DNA of 64,000 nt from assembly GCF_947172395.1 (NCBI RefSeq), contig NC_069102.1, positions 8,028,442 through 8,092,441 on the forward strand. The letters run 5' to 3'. Below, in pieces: positions 40,350 through 51,098 of this stretch (position 1 is the stretch's first letter; each line of letters opens with the position of its first letter). Source of the stretch: Bicyclus anynana (taxonomy: Eukaryota > Arthropoda > Insecta > Lepidoptera > Nymphalidae). The position numbers and the translations under genes are program-made. The notes beneath the pieces are model-generated. The model was not told the DNA's origin, did no database searches, and saw only the letters and a program-made list of their open reading frames with translations.

Positions 40350-42312
40350 ATTTGCTTAATGGACGTACGTAACCGATCCTCCATTTTTAAATCATGGACA
40401 AAATTATAATTATAACTATGTAAAACCATTTTTCTCACCAACCTACATATTTGTGTTCAAGACTTTTTTAAAAACCATCTGTATTTTGAATTAAGTCAGA
40501 CAAATACGAAAAGATATTATAAGAAATGCAAAAATGAACTCGTACTTTTAAAGGAACGCTGAGAAGCGACGGGTAAATTGCTTTAATATCGAATAGCAAT
40601 TTTTCCAAGAACTGAAGAGGCAATCATTGAAAAATTAAATTTGATTCCACGAGGAAATTCTATTTCGAGCCAATGTTCTTCCAGATACTTACAAGTGATT
40701 GGAAAATTTGCAAGAAACCTATTTCTGAACTTAATTAGGTTTATTCGCTGAGCGTAATAAACGCCTATACTTTAATTAACAATGTTATAACATTTTAACC
40801 GACTTGAAAAAAAGGAGGAGGTATCTCACTTCGACCGTATATATTTTTATTTTTATGTAGGACGGATTCTGATTCTGGGTTCGCTGAGTAGCCCTCTGAA
40901 TATGAAACACACATGACATTATTTTGGAAATATTACTTAAAATTTGCAAGATTTTGCTAACAAGACGTTAGGTATATTATTTTTTTCTGATGATTGATTC
41001 AACCACTGTCAAGTTTTAATTTAATTCATTATAATATCTGAAAACTTTATACATTATTTTTCAAAAAGGTAAAAAAAGGTTAAATTTTGATAAGGATTAA
41101 AGTTTAATAATTGTTTAAATAATGACGTAAATCTTAGTATATGATTTAAATAATTTATTACAATACAAAAGGTACTATGTCTGCTAAAATATAGAAGATA
41201 GATATGTGGTGTAGCGGACTTTTTTGTAGAACTTATACATAAAGCCTCGCTACATTGCTTTAAATTATATGCTATAGTTTAAGCAGCGTATTCGACCGTA
41301 TTCGAATCGATCCGACCTGTAGGACAAAAATTGTGATAACTCGGCTGATATAGATGATATATGATATATGATATATGATATATGATATATATATTATATT
41401 GATTATAATATATAACCTATGACATTTTCATAATTAAGAAATCCAACTGTAACCAAAATAAGAATGGCAGAGAATGACCTTGATTGACGTCACGCACTTG
41501 TGAACGTTGTGTGTAAGGTTAAAGACGTCTTTGATAGAACCTGACCGACGAGCGCCTTATATCGCAAGTCGTTCCCGCAAACTGATCGCTACCCCTCTCT
41601 AAATCCCTACTCTTTATGAAACAAGTCGCGTCACCTAGCGTCGGCACGAGCCACGAGGTCGAGCGACGTCACATCCGTCCCAGACTACTATTTCCAACAA
41701 TAGATTTATTTGTGACATGTATTTTTTATATAATGTAACTTAAATGAATAAATTAATAACATATTTTTAACCTTCATTAAATACGTCTGGCCATCGCAGG
41801 TTTTTATTCCGCTACACAAAAGAAAGAAAAGACGCAATGACCCCTATGTTGCCATGTAATACTAATTATATTGTATACGGAGAGTGGTACGCCTGAATAG
41901 TTTTGGAACAAGTCCAAGTTTTCCGAAGTGATAAAACTCATTCGTCTTTCGCCAACTGTATTGTTATTGATTACAGTACAGTAATTGTTTTTTTTTGTTA
42001 GTTGCTGACCGCAGTGAAGTTCAGTTTTTTGTTTTAGTTGTGTAATAATGTATGCGTAATGAAAATTACGTTCTAAAAAGTATGAAACGAGAAATTATTA
42101 TTGTCATCTGGAAATCATTATAACCAAGCTGATAGCTTGGTTATAATGATAAAATTGGTATCTGCTGTTTTAAAAAAAATTAAGTACAAGATACAAATAA
42201 AATTAGATAAATAAGTAAGTAATTTAATATAATCAAAGTTTAATAGTAATAATATCCTTAGTAACTTCAGAGAATAATTAGTGGACGTGGAATGGTTGAC
42301 CGCCTCCTTTCT
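40350..42312. other. Intergenic; includes a microsatellite
   Basis: No gene seen. A GATATAT tandem tract lies at 41341-41390, and a GC-richer block at 41470-41700 contains TTGACGTCACGC and GAGCGACGTCACATCC, each holding the TGACGTCA-like core ACGTCAC. The ACCGACTT-type repeat is at 40795-40860. Confidence 0.4.
42114..42150. repeat. Perfect 17-bp-arm palindrome
   Basis: ATCATTATAACCAAGCT, spacer GAT, then AGCTTGGTTATAATGAT. Confidence 0.75.
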
Positions 42313-42640
42313 GACGGCCTCCGTGGCGCAGTGGTATGCGCGGTGGATTTACAAAACGGAGGTCCTGGGTTCGATCCCCGGCTGGGCAGATTGAGATTTT
42401 CTTAATCTGTCCAGGTCTGGCTGGTGGGAGGCTTCGGCCGTGGCTAGTTACCACCCTACCGGCAAAGACGTGCCGCTAAGCGATTTAGCGTTCCGGTACG
42501 ATGCCTTATAGAAACCGAAAGGGGTGTGGATTTTCATCCTCCTCCTAACAAGTTAGCCCGCTTCCATCTTAGACTGCATCATCACTTACCATCAGGTGAG
42601 ATTGTAGTCAAGGGCTAACCTGTAAAGAATAAAAAAAAAA
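42313..42640 (+). repeat. SINE family B, full length reference copy
   Basis: The head GCCTCCGTGGCGCAGTGGTA (A-box region) and GGTTCGATCCCCGG (B-box) are intact, as are the body and A-rich tail. This is the best copy in the window and I used it to define the family. Confidence 0.93.
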
Positions 42641-42914
42641 GCCTCCGTGGCGCAGTAGTATGGGTGTATACAAGACAGAGGTCCTGGGCTGATTGAGGTT
42701 TTCTTAATTGGTCCAGGTCTAGCTGGTGGGAGTTAAAACCTACCGGCAAGCGATTTAGCGTTCCGGTACGATGTCGTGTAGAATCCGAAAGGTTTAACAA
42801 CAAGTTACACCCGCTACAACAACTAACAAGTTAGCCCGCTAATCTTTGATTTCATCATTACTTACCATTAGGTGAGATTGTGGTCAAGGGCTAGCTAGTA
42901 AAAGAAAACAAAAA
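42641..42914 (+). repeat. SINE family B, second copy in direct tandem
   Basis: It begins GCCTCCGTGGCGCAGTAGTA exactly where the tail of the previous copy ends. It is more diverged, with the B-box segment deleted after GAGGTCCTGGGCTG, and keeps GTGGTCAAGGGCTAGC near its end. Confidence 0.87.
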
Positions 42915-43154
42915 GTAAGTATGACACTTTCATAAAGATATCAGTACCTTAGATAAAATGGCTTAAGCCATAGATATTCTCATATTGTCAAAGTATTTTG
43001 CACATATATATCATTCTTTTTATAACCGTTTTCGGTTAAAATGAGCACTATAATACTTAATTTCTTTAATCTTAATATTTTAATGTCTTAATGCGAAATC
43101 AAGATTGTACGTCTTCGTTATATTAACCAGTCTAATCAAGGCAATAAAGATAGG

Positions 43155-43359
43155 TGTAGAATGCAATCATAGACTAATGAGTAAACAGAGTCTATGGATG
43201 CAGTACATACCAAAGACAAAATACGTAGCTATGTTGACATCTGTCAGATAGTTGAATACCCCACACCACCCCCACACTACGCACAGTACAAAGGTATAAA
43301 AGACGAACGCCAAGCAGAGCCGAGTTTAGTCTGAGTGAACAAGCGGGTGAAACACTACA
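43155..43359 (+). repeat. 5' LTR, 205 bp
   Basis: It starts TGTAGAATGC and ends AACACTACA. A TATAAAAG box at 43295-43302 is the likely promoter. By eye it is identical at every position to the 3' LTR, so the insertion is recent. Confidence 0.95.
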
Positions 43360-43360
43360 T

Positions 43361-43371
43361 TGGCGACGAGG
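43361..43371 (+). other. Primer-binding site, tRNA-Ser type
   Basis: TGGCGACGAGG begins two bases after the LTR. It is the complement of the CCA-bearing 3' end of a tRNA whose acceptor stem starts GACGAGG, which I recall for insect tRNA-Ser(GCT). Mag of Bombyx is also reported to use tRNA-Ser. Confidence 0.7.
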
Positions 43372-43456
43372 TGAAAACAAAAAAAAGAAACAAAAACTGT
43401 AAGTAGTTTTCGTATTCCGTAAAATTGTTGTGTTCTGTTATTTGGTAATTAGCAAA

Positions 43457-43690
43457 ATCGCTGCTCCAGACTACGGACCTGGTTTTTGCCCGCCGGTCTG
43501 GTTTGCAGCGACTAAGCTAAAACTTTTCTTCATCGAAAATAGTTAAATCGCTAACCAGACTACGGACCCGGTTTTTGCCTGCCGGTCTGGTTTACAGCAA
43601 TTTAGCTTAAACTAAGTCACTGTCTATCTAGACTACGGACCCGGTTTCTGCCTGCCGGTCTAGTTTTCAGCGACTAAGCTAAAAAACAGA
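43457..43690 (+). repeat. Leader repeat set 1: three hairpin units
   Basis: GACTACGGACC..GGTTT.TGCC.GCCGGTCT recurs three times (starting about 43466, 43555 and 43628). Each unit has an inverted AGAC/GTCT core and is followed by a CAGC.A.T.AGCT word. Conservation of the paired bases is notable: CCAG/CTGG in two units becomes CTAG/CTAG in the third. Confidence 0.7.
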
Positions 43691-43925
43691 GATGAGGAAG
43701 AGAATACTTAAAAGCAGTAAAAAGAATCCAACAATGCGGGTACTCACTTTTGATAAAAGGCAGATGGTCGAATGTTATATTATTTTTAGTACTTTTGCAT
43801 AATTAATGTCGTTTATGGTTAGTAGAATCATCGAATGAAGTAAATTAAGTGTGATGACAAATATTTAATAAAAATATTCTTAAAAATGTATAAAAGAGAC
43901 ATGTTGAGTGGCAGGGCAATCTGAG

Positions 43926-44171
43926 TGCGCGAGTGATAAGTCAATAGCTTGTATAGTTACTTTTGCTGGGTAAAGCAACCCTTAAGCCGGGATAGCATCC
44001 CGCCGGTGCTCAGTGAATGGTAATTAGCTCGCTGGAACTGACTGTCGCTGCGCGAGTGATAAGTCAATAGCTAGTATAGTTACCTTCGCTGGGTAAAGCA
44101 ATCCGTAAGCCGGGACAGTATCCCGCCGGAGCTCAGTGAATGGTGATTAGTTGGCTGGAACTGACTATCGC
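43926..44171 (+). repeat. Leader repeat set 2: two 123-bp tandem units
   Basis: TGCGCGAGTGATAAGTCAAT starts at 43926 and 44049. Each unit holds TGCTGGGTAAAGCA (or CGCTGGG) and a CGGGATAGCATCCCG-type hairpin, with compensated or loop-only differences. Function unknown; packaging or translation control are possibilities. Confidence 0.8.
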
Positions 44172-44612
44172 TACACCTGCTGCTGGTGATACAGCCAGTA
44201 TGGTGGTTGTAAGTCGGTATATTCCGCAGTAAATGAGTACCCACGTAATTTGCCTGCTGCAGTGACTGTCTTACAGCTTGTACTTAATGGAGAAATCATA
44301 GAATGAAAACTTATTTATCGTCACATCATATTTTAATGTTAAAACAGATTGGTTCTATTTGTTATCAGCCTTATATACGAGGGCTTCAGTATAATTTCAA
44401 TTGATATACTTTGGATAGCTTTTTACTATTCTTCACCATTGAACGACTAAGGTCATGAGTCTTATTAGAACTAGGTCAAAAATAAAATCAGTGAATAAAC
44501 AGATTTCTATACATTACAATAATGATAAGTGCAAAATCAAAAGTATTTTTAAATGTATGGTTATTTACTACGAATTTAAATATACATATTTCAGATTAGA
44601 ACGAACTCAAAT

Positions 44613-44906
44613 ATGAATTTACAACCGCTTCAGAATTTTCAATGTGAAGGAGAAGATCCTTACAGAATTGGATCTAAATGGGAAAAATGGAAAAGAGGAC
44701 TAGTCACATACCTTGAAGCCGCAAATATCGAAATACCGGCGAAGAAAAGAGCAACATTACTTCACATTGGTGGTCTTGGTTTGCAAGAGATATACCATAA
44801 TATACCAGGAGCACATGCATTGGATACAGACTTATTAGGAAAGGATGATGTGTTTAGCATAGCCATAAAAAAACTGGACGAGTACTTCATCCCCAAAAAG
44901 ATATGA
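44613..44906 (+). pseudogene. gag, N-terminal part before frameshift
   Basis: A 97-codon ORF beginning MNLQPLQNFQCEGEDPYRIG, with WEKWKRGLVTYLEA, resembles the N-terminal region of Mag-type Gag (the capsid precursor that coats the element RNA). It runs into a TGA at 44904-44906; from 44902 the reading continues in the next frame with sequence that fits the same Gag domain. The break lies in a CCCCAAAAAG homopolymer-rich context, consistent with a small indel. A programmed shift is possible but I see no known slippery site. Confidence 0.7.
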
Positions 44907-44925
44907 GCGACACATATTTAGGCTA

Positions 44926-46290
44926 ATGAAACAAGAAACTGAAGAAAAGATGGAGAAGTTTTTAATCCGCTTAAGAGATCAAGCATCAAGATGTGGATTT
45001 GACAATATAGATGTTCATCTGATAGACCAGATTGCAGAAAAATGCACATCAGGTGAATTGCGCAAAAAAATATTAAAGACAGGTGACAGCATTACCCTCA
45101 AGGATATATTAATCGAAGCAAATTCATTGGAAAATGTTGATCGCCAAATGGAAGAGTTTGGTCCAAAACCGTCTTCTAGTAATGTTAATCAAATTAGTAG
45201 AAGGCATTATAGAAAAGATAAGAAAGAAATAGATGAATGTAGGAGGTGTGGAAGTCTGGATCACATGGCATACTTCAAAAATTGCCCAGCCCGAGATAAG
45301 ATTTGCCAAAAATGTAACATCAGGGGGCATTACGCTAAATATTGCCTCTCAGTTAATAAATCAAATAAAAGGAAAATGGAAATGTCTAAAAATAAGTATG
45401 ATGGGAAAACAAAGAAATTCAAACCAATGAAGTCAAAAGAAAAAGAAGAAATTGCCGAAATTGAAAATTTTACTGATGAAACTGATCTTGATGAAATTGA
45501 TTATGTATTCCACATAGATGATGACACATTGGTCAACTGTGTAGTTGGAGGGATAAAGATAGAGTTACTAATTGATTCGGGATGTAAATGTAACCTAATG
45601 ACCGATAAGACTTGGGAAATAATGAAATCTAAGAAAATCTATGTTTTTGACATGGATAAATCACCAAATAAAACTTTCTATTCTTATGGAAGCAAGGAAC
45701 CTCTAACAGTTTTAGGGGCATTTAAATCGCCAGTCTCGGTCAACAACAAATCGGAAATTGCACAGTTCTATGTTATAAAAAATGGAACTAAAGATATTCT
45801 GGGCAAAAACACAGCAATTGCTCTAGGAGTCCTGCAGCTAGGAATACAGATTAATTTTTTAAACAAGCAAGTGAAAGGAAATAAGTGCTCCAGCTCTACC
45901 TTTCCCAAGTTTAAGGATGTTCTTATTAAGATTCCTATAGATTTGAACGTTAGTCCTGTAATTCAGCCATATCGACGAATGCCTATTCCATTAGAAGTTA
46001 AGGTAAATGCTAAAATACAGGAATTGTTAAAGTTAGATATAATTGAGGAAGCAAAGGGACCTGCACTGTGGATATCTCCAATGGTCCCGATTCTCAAGGA
46101 AAATGGAGAAATACGAATTTGTATTGATATGCGCCGAGCTAATACAGCAATAATCAGAGAGAATCATCCTCTTCCTACAATGAATCAGCTACTTCCAAAA
46201 GTTAGAAAAGCAACGAAATTCTCTCGACTTGATGTGAAAAATGCTTTTCATCAGATTGAACTTGTAACTGTTTCAAAATGCCTCATATAA
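44926..46290 (+). pseudogene. gag C-terminus, protease and RT N-terminus (split pol)
   Basis: Numbering from the Met at 44926, although the frame is already open from about 44902. Two nucleocapsid zinc knuckles follow: CX2CX4HX6C at 105-120 and canonical CX2CX4HX4C at 127-140. Next a Lys/Glu-rich linker, then an aspartic protease with the LIDSG motif at 215-219. RT starts about residue 327, with WISPMVPILKENGEIRICID and the catalytic Asp at 436 in FSRLDVKNAFHQIEL. Just after that motif the sequence leaves the family because a solo LTR inserted at 46263; the last nine codons and stop come from the LTR. Gag and pol share one frame here, as in some Mag elements. Confidence 0.88.
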
Positions 46291-46474
46291 ATATAAGAGC
46301 ATAAAACATACATTTTATCAAGTGTTGATCTTCCAAAGGTTAAAATATTTTAATTGGCATGTGATCGTCTATTGATTAGAACCCAGTAATCAACGTTATG
46401 TCCATAATAACACAAATACTTTTAAAGTCTCAGAGGTAACAGTTCTCGTATCACGGATTCCCTAAAATATAATT

Positions 46475-46620
46475 GATACACGAACTCTTCGTGGTATATC
46501 AATACACGAACTCTTCGTGGTATATCAATACACGAACTCTTCGTGGTATATCAATACACGAACTCTTCGTGGTATATCGATACTCGAACTCTTCGTGGTT
46601 TATCAAAACACGAACGCTGA
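46475..46620. repeat. 26-bp tandem array within the solo LTR
   Basis: About five and a half units of ATACACGAACTCTTCGTGGT plus ATATCA. Each unit contains the inverted pair CACGAA/TTCGTG around CTC. The last units are degenerate (GATACTCG, AAACACG). Confidence 0.85.
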
Positions 46621-47217
46621 GTACGTTGATAAGGTCGTTTGAATAGTTACACCTTCGTGAATCATACAAGACCACATTGACAGCGAGTGGCAACACAACA
46701 TTCAGATTTACCCTGAACGTCAGTATTACTTCTCATTGCTGGTTCTGTAGTTCTAACAAACTCACAGAAGGTAATGGTGCTTGGGTGATCGAGTGAGACT
46801 GGGTGAGCGAGTGAGATTAGGTTGGCATCTTTTTTATAAAAGATGGTCATTGGCTCCAACTCCCGCACAACGACGGTGGTCCTCTCCCTGAATTTGGTGA
46901 GATTAGGTTTATTTAAGAACCAGGACCCCCCCCCCCCCCCTTTTCGTGAGGGTATAAGTTTATTGGTATATAAGCGTGAATGGGTGAGTTCCACATAGTG
47001 GAAAGATAACTGATTGTCAGACGACAAGTAGAGCAAAGCACACTGTAAACACCGTATAAATACAGGCCTAGCTTCCACTATCATCTGTATGTCAAGCAGA
47101 ACAAGGCATCACTGTATAACTAGTGTAACAGGCCTAGCCTCTAGCTGGCAGTCTTAACTTTCAGAGTATCCATTACTCTCAAGAGAGTGTAATGCGTTCG
47201 AAAGAAATCTAAAAGAT

Positions 47218-47515
47218 TTCACACCATAGGCCGCTTGGCCCTGTGTATCAATAATAAGCCATCAGAAGGTAATTAGTATGTAAAGTTCCACATATATGCT
47301 CTTAAGCATTAAGGAGTTCCTTCATGCGAAGACACTCCTGGCTGAATCATCATTTTGACTCATAAGTCAAATTTCACACCATAGGCCGCTCGGCCCTGTG
47401 TATAAATAATATGCCATTAGAACTCAATAACTATGTAAAGGTTCACATATATGCTCTTAAGCATCAAGGAGTTCCCCTCATGAGAAGACACTCCTGGCTT
47501 CATCATCATTTTCCA
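47218..47515. repeat. 154-bp tandem duplication within the solo LTR
   Basis: TTCACACCATAGGCCGCT.GG starts at 47218 and 47372; each copy goes on through CACATATATGCTCTTAAGCA and AGACACTCCTGGCT. Confidence 0.8.
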
Positions 47516-47884
47516 TAAAAGTCCCTACTGGTCGCCCAAACAACCGACTTCGTACTATGCTTCCATCATACGATGGAAAAGCACGAGTAGAATACATCAA
47601 GCATTCAGCCAGCTGCTCTAGCTATTCATACTGAAAGCGTCACAGGCGTCAGCCCGCATGCTCCCAGTAAAGTAGTAAACATGCTCCCGGCGTCATCTGC
47701 CAATGAAAAATGAAAGATTTCCAAATAATATTTTTTCCAGTGATTTATCATTAATCTCATGTACTGAGCTTATTTTGATGAAAATCTTTTTTTTTTTTTT
47801 TTCTAAGCACCTATTAAGTTAATAAGTATGCATAATTTGTATTATATCTATATAGTATGTAAGACTTAGAGTCGTCACAAACTT

Positions 47885-50170
47885 CACCAGGATACTAGAT
47901 ACATCACAACTTTTATTACAAATAAGGGTTTGTTCAGGTATAAGCGACTAATGTTTGGTATATCTTGCGCGCCGGAATTATTCCAGAAGATAATGGAACG
48001 AATTCTTACAAAATGCGAGGGAACTATAAATTTTATAGATGATATTATAATTTTCGGACAAAATGAAAAGGAACATGATTTGAGACTGCGTAAAACACTA
48101 GAAACCTTAAAGGAAAACAATGTTTTACTGAATAATGACAAATGTATCTACAATGTAAATAAAATCGAATTCTTAGGACACGAGCTCTCAGCTGAAGGGA
48201 TAAGACCTCTTGACAAATATATAAATAATATCCGAACTTTCAGGGCTCCAAATACGATAGAAGAATTGCAAAGCTTTTTGGGATTAGTAAATTTTGTAGG
48301 TAAATGGATATCAAATCTAGCAACTCTTACAGAACCACTCCGGAAGTTGTTAAGGCTTAAATTGAACAAAAATGCAAATATCAAAAAGTTTTGGATAAAT
48401 GAAACTGATAATGCTTTTGCAGAACTTAAAAAAAAACTAACTACTATTAAAACTTTAGGCTATTACGACCCTGAAGATGCAACTCAAGTTTTAGCTGATG
48501 CGAGTCCAGTTGGTTTAGGGGCCGTACTTGTGCAAATTAACTCTCATGGCCCACGGATTATAGCATATGGAAACAAGAGCTTAAATGAAGTTGAGAGGAG
48601 ATATTGTCAGACTGAAAAAGAAGCATTGGCTCTTGTCTGGGCAGTCGAGCATTTTCATATTTATTTATATGGGAAGAAAGAGTTTCAATTGATCAGTGAT
48701 CATAAACCATTAGAAATAATATTTGGGAAAAGCTCTAAACCGTGTGCTCGTATAGAAAGATGGGTTCTTCGGTTGCAGTCGTACAATTACAAAATAGTTT
48801 ATCGACCGGGTAAGACTAACATAGCAGACCCTCTTTCCAGACTTTGTGCCAGTGATTACAACTACCCAAATTCAGTGTTGGGAGAGAAGGATGAATATAT
48901 TAATCAACTTATTGAAAATATAAGACCTATAGCAATACCACTACAGGACATTGAAAAATTTTCTAGCGAAGATCCGGAAATCGCTAAAATTAAACGAGGT
49001 CTATATGAGAATACATGGGATCCTGCTATAATGTATTATAAAATATTTGAAACGGAATTATGTTTTCAAAATAACATTTTACTAAGAGGAAATAGAATTG
49101 TAATTCCAGTTGCTTTGAGAGAAAAAGTGTTGAGAGCTGCCCACGAAGGACACCCTGGAATCGTGTGCATGAAACAACGGTTGCGTACCAAGGTTTGGTG
49201 GCAAAAAATCGATAAAGATGCAGAATCAATAGTAAAGAATTGTAAAGGTTGCACATTAGTATCGGCTCCAAACCCACCGATTCCAATGAAGCGCCGCGAA
49301 TTGCCTCTGGAGCCATGGATTGATGTCGCAATGGACCTATTGGGACCGCTACCTTCGGGAGAACACTTGTTAGTGATAATCGATTATTACAGCCGTTACA
49401 AAGAAATAAAAGCAACTAAAGATATCAGTTCAACACAGATAATAAAGATAATAATGGAAATATTCTCAAGACTAGGGTACCCAGTTTCAATTAATGTAGA
49501 TAATGGAAAACAATTTATCAGTCAAGAGTTTAAAAATTACCTTAAAGAATGTGGTATATTAATTCACAACAGCATTCCTTATTGGCCTCAGCAGAATGGA
49601 GAAGTAGAGAGACAAAATCGAAGTATACTTAAACGCCTTAAGATAAGCCAGGTAGAAAAAAATAACTGGAAAGAAGATTTGTATAATTACCTAATGATGT
49701 ACAATAGTACTCCACATAGTGTTACAGGCAGAACACCAGCCGAATTATTTTTCAAAAGAGTTTTCAGAGACAAAATCCCTTCATTTCTGGACATTGAAAA
49801 TAATAATAGTCAGATGGAAATAGCAGACGCAGACAAGGTTAGAAAGGAAAAAGGTAAAGCTTATAGTGATCGCAAAAGAAGAGCTAGAAATCATTCTATA
49901 AGGGAAGGAGATAAAGTGTATATAAGAAATTTTCACAAGGAAAACAAATTGGCTACGGAGTTTTCACCAATTCCTCACACTGTCACAAAAAGTAACGCAG
50001 GAGCAGGAGAAGTAGAAGTAAAAAATAGTGAAAATGGCAAATGTTATCGTAGAAACGTTATACATTTAAAAAAAGTTGAAGGAGGATGGAGAATCCAAAA
50101 TAAAAACCAGGAAGAAGAAATTTTGACTGATGATGAAGATAACGAAAATTCAATTGAAAACGACCAGTAG
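47885..50170 (+). pseudogene. pol C-terminal part: RT, RNase H, integrase
   Basis: In frame from 47885, first Met at 47930 (residue 1 below). RT continues with the catalytic FIDD box at 35-38. RNase H follows, with Asp190 in LADAS, TEKEALALVW and DHKPLE. Integrase has an HHCC zinc domain (His405, His409, Cys438, Cys441 or nearby) and a D,D,35-E core: Asp469 in MDLLGP, Asp524 in VDNGKQF and Glu560 in GEVER. The C-terminus keeps EGDKVYIRN and RRNVIHLKK, as in Ty3/Gypsy integrases. No internal stop. It was the 3' part of one pol ORF and lacks its own start; it could not yield active enzyme alone. Confidence 0.92.
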
Positions 50171-50340
50171 TATATATAAAAATAATTAGATCTTTATTAT
50201 TTAATTATTAAAATAAACTATTGATTAACAGTGAAATAATTGTAAACTATCTGCGAGAATAAATGATTGGACAAATTAACGTGTTAATATGAATGAAAAT
50301 GAAAAAATAAAAAATATAAATAAATAAATAAATAAAAAAT

Positions 50341-50364
50341 AAATAAAGAAAAAAGGGAAATAGA
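50341..50364 (+). other. Polypurine tract
   Basis: AAATAAAGAAAAAAGGGAAA then TAGA precedes the 3' LTR directly; the AAAGAAAAAAGGGAAA run is the expected plus-strand primer. Confidence 0.7.
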
Positions 50365-50569
50365 TGTAGAATGCAATCATAGACTAATGAGTAAACAGAG
50401 TCTATGGATGCAGTACATACCAAAGACAAAATACGTAGCTATGTTGACATCTGTCAGATAGTTGAATACCCCACACCACCCCCACACTACGCACAGTACA
50501 AAGGTATAAAAGACGAACGCCAAGCAGAGCCGAGTTTAGTCTGAGTGAACAAGCGGGTGAAACACTACA
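50365..50569 (+). repeat. 3' LTR, 205 bp
   Basis: Identical by eye to the 5' LTR. ATAGG follows at 50570-50574. Confidence 0.95.
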
Positions 50570-50784
50570 ATAGGTATTTCCAAATTGACTCAATTAAAGT
50601 ACTTAACAATGGAATTATTAGATTTGAAAATAAATTTAGATATTCTATATTGTAATTTGTATCTAATTGCTTATCTAATGAATCATTGCAATGTAATAAA
50701 ACTTCACAATAGTTTCAAACTTCAAAATTAATAACTTGTATAAGAATTAAAAATATAAAGAAGAAACACATAAATAACTCATAA

Positions 50785-51098
50785 TTTTTTTTTATTAATT
50801 CTTTACAAGGGACTACAATCTTACCTGATAAGTGATGATGCAATCTAAGATGGAAGCGGGACTTGTTAGGAAGAGGATGAAAATCTACACTTCTTTCGGT
50901 TTCTACACGACATCGTACCGGAACGCTAAATCGCTTGGCGGTACGTCTTTGCCGGTGGAGTGTTAACTAGCCACGGCCAAAGCCTCCCACCAGCCAGACC
51001 TGAACCAATTAAGAAAATCTCAATCGGCCCAGCCGGGGATCGAACCCAGGACCTCCGTGTAAATTCACCGCGCATACCACTGCGCTACGGAGGCCGTC
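50785..51098 (-). repeat. SINE family B, full length
   Basis: In complement from a T-run and CTTTACAAGGGACTACAATC to GCGCTACGGAGGCCGTCA. The B-box complement GGGGATCGAACCC is intact. Confidence 0.9.

Larger units (their letters stand above)
46263..47879. mobile_element. Solo LTR (1617 bp) nested in the Gypsy RT
   Basis: The insert is bounded by a 4-bp duplication AACT (46259-46262, 47880-47883) and has TGTAACTG at its start and GTCGTCACA at its end, the TG...CA form of LTRs with a TGT/ACA inverted tip. Both sides of the RT reading frame resume exactly across it. There is no coding region. It holds a 26-bp tandem array, a duplicated 154-bp block and a TATAAATA box at 47055. I infer a solo LTR left by recombination; its parent family is not identified, and a large non-LTR insertion is the alternative. 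Orientation is undetermined. Confidence 0.75.
43155..50569 (+). mobile_element. Ty3/Gypsy (Mag-like) LTR retrotransposon, nested-interrupted
   Basis: A 7415-bp unit bounded by 205-bp LTRs and a 5-bp duplication ATAGG (43150-43154, 50570-50574). Order: 5' LTR, primer site, repeat-rich leader, gag, protease, RT, RNase H, integrase, polypurine tract, 3' LTR. RT before integrase places it in Ty3/Gypsy; the short LTRs, tRNA-Ser-type primer site and CCHC pattern suggest the Mag lineage. There is no env: only 194 bp separate the pol stop from the 3' LTR. It is dead now: gag has a frameshift near 44900 and RT is split by a solo LTR at 46263-47879. Confidence 0.95.

Noticed and set aside
41470..41700. 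Enhancer or promoter with ACGTCAC motifs
   Set aside because: Two short motif matches in a GC-richer block are not enough to call a regulatory element.
46475..46620. CRISPR-like array
   Set aside because: The units are contiguous tandem repeats without spacers, and lie in a eukaryotic LTR.
50171..50364. Possible env gene, which would make the Gypsy element an errantivirus
   Set aside because: Only 194 bp separate the pol stop from the 3' LTR; there is no room for env.
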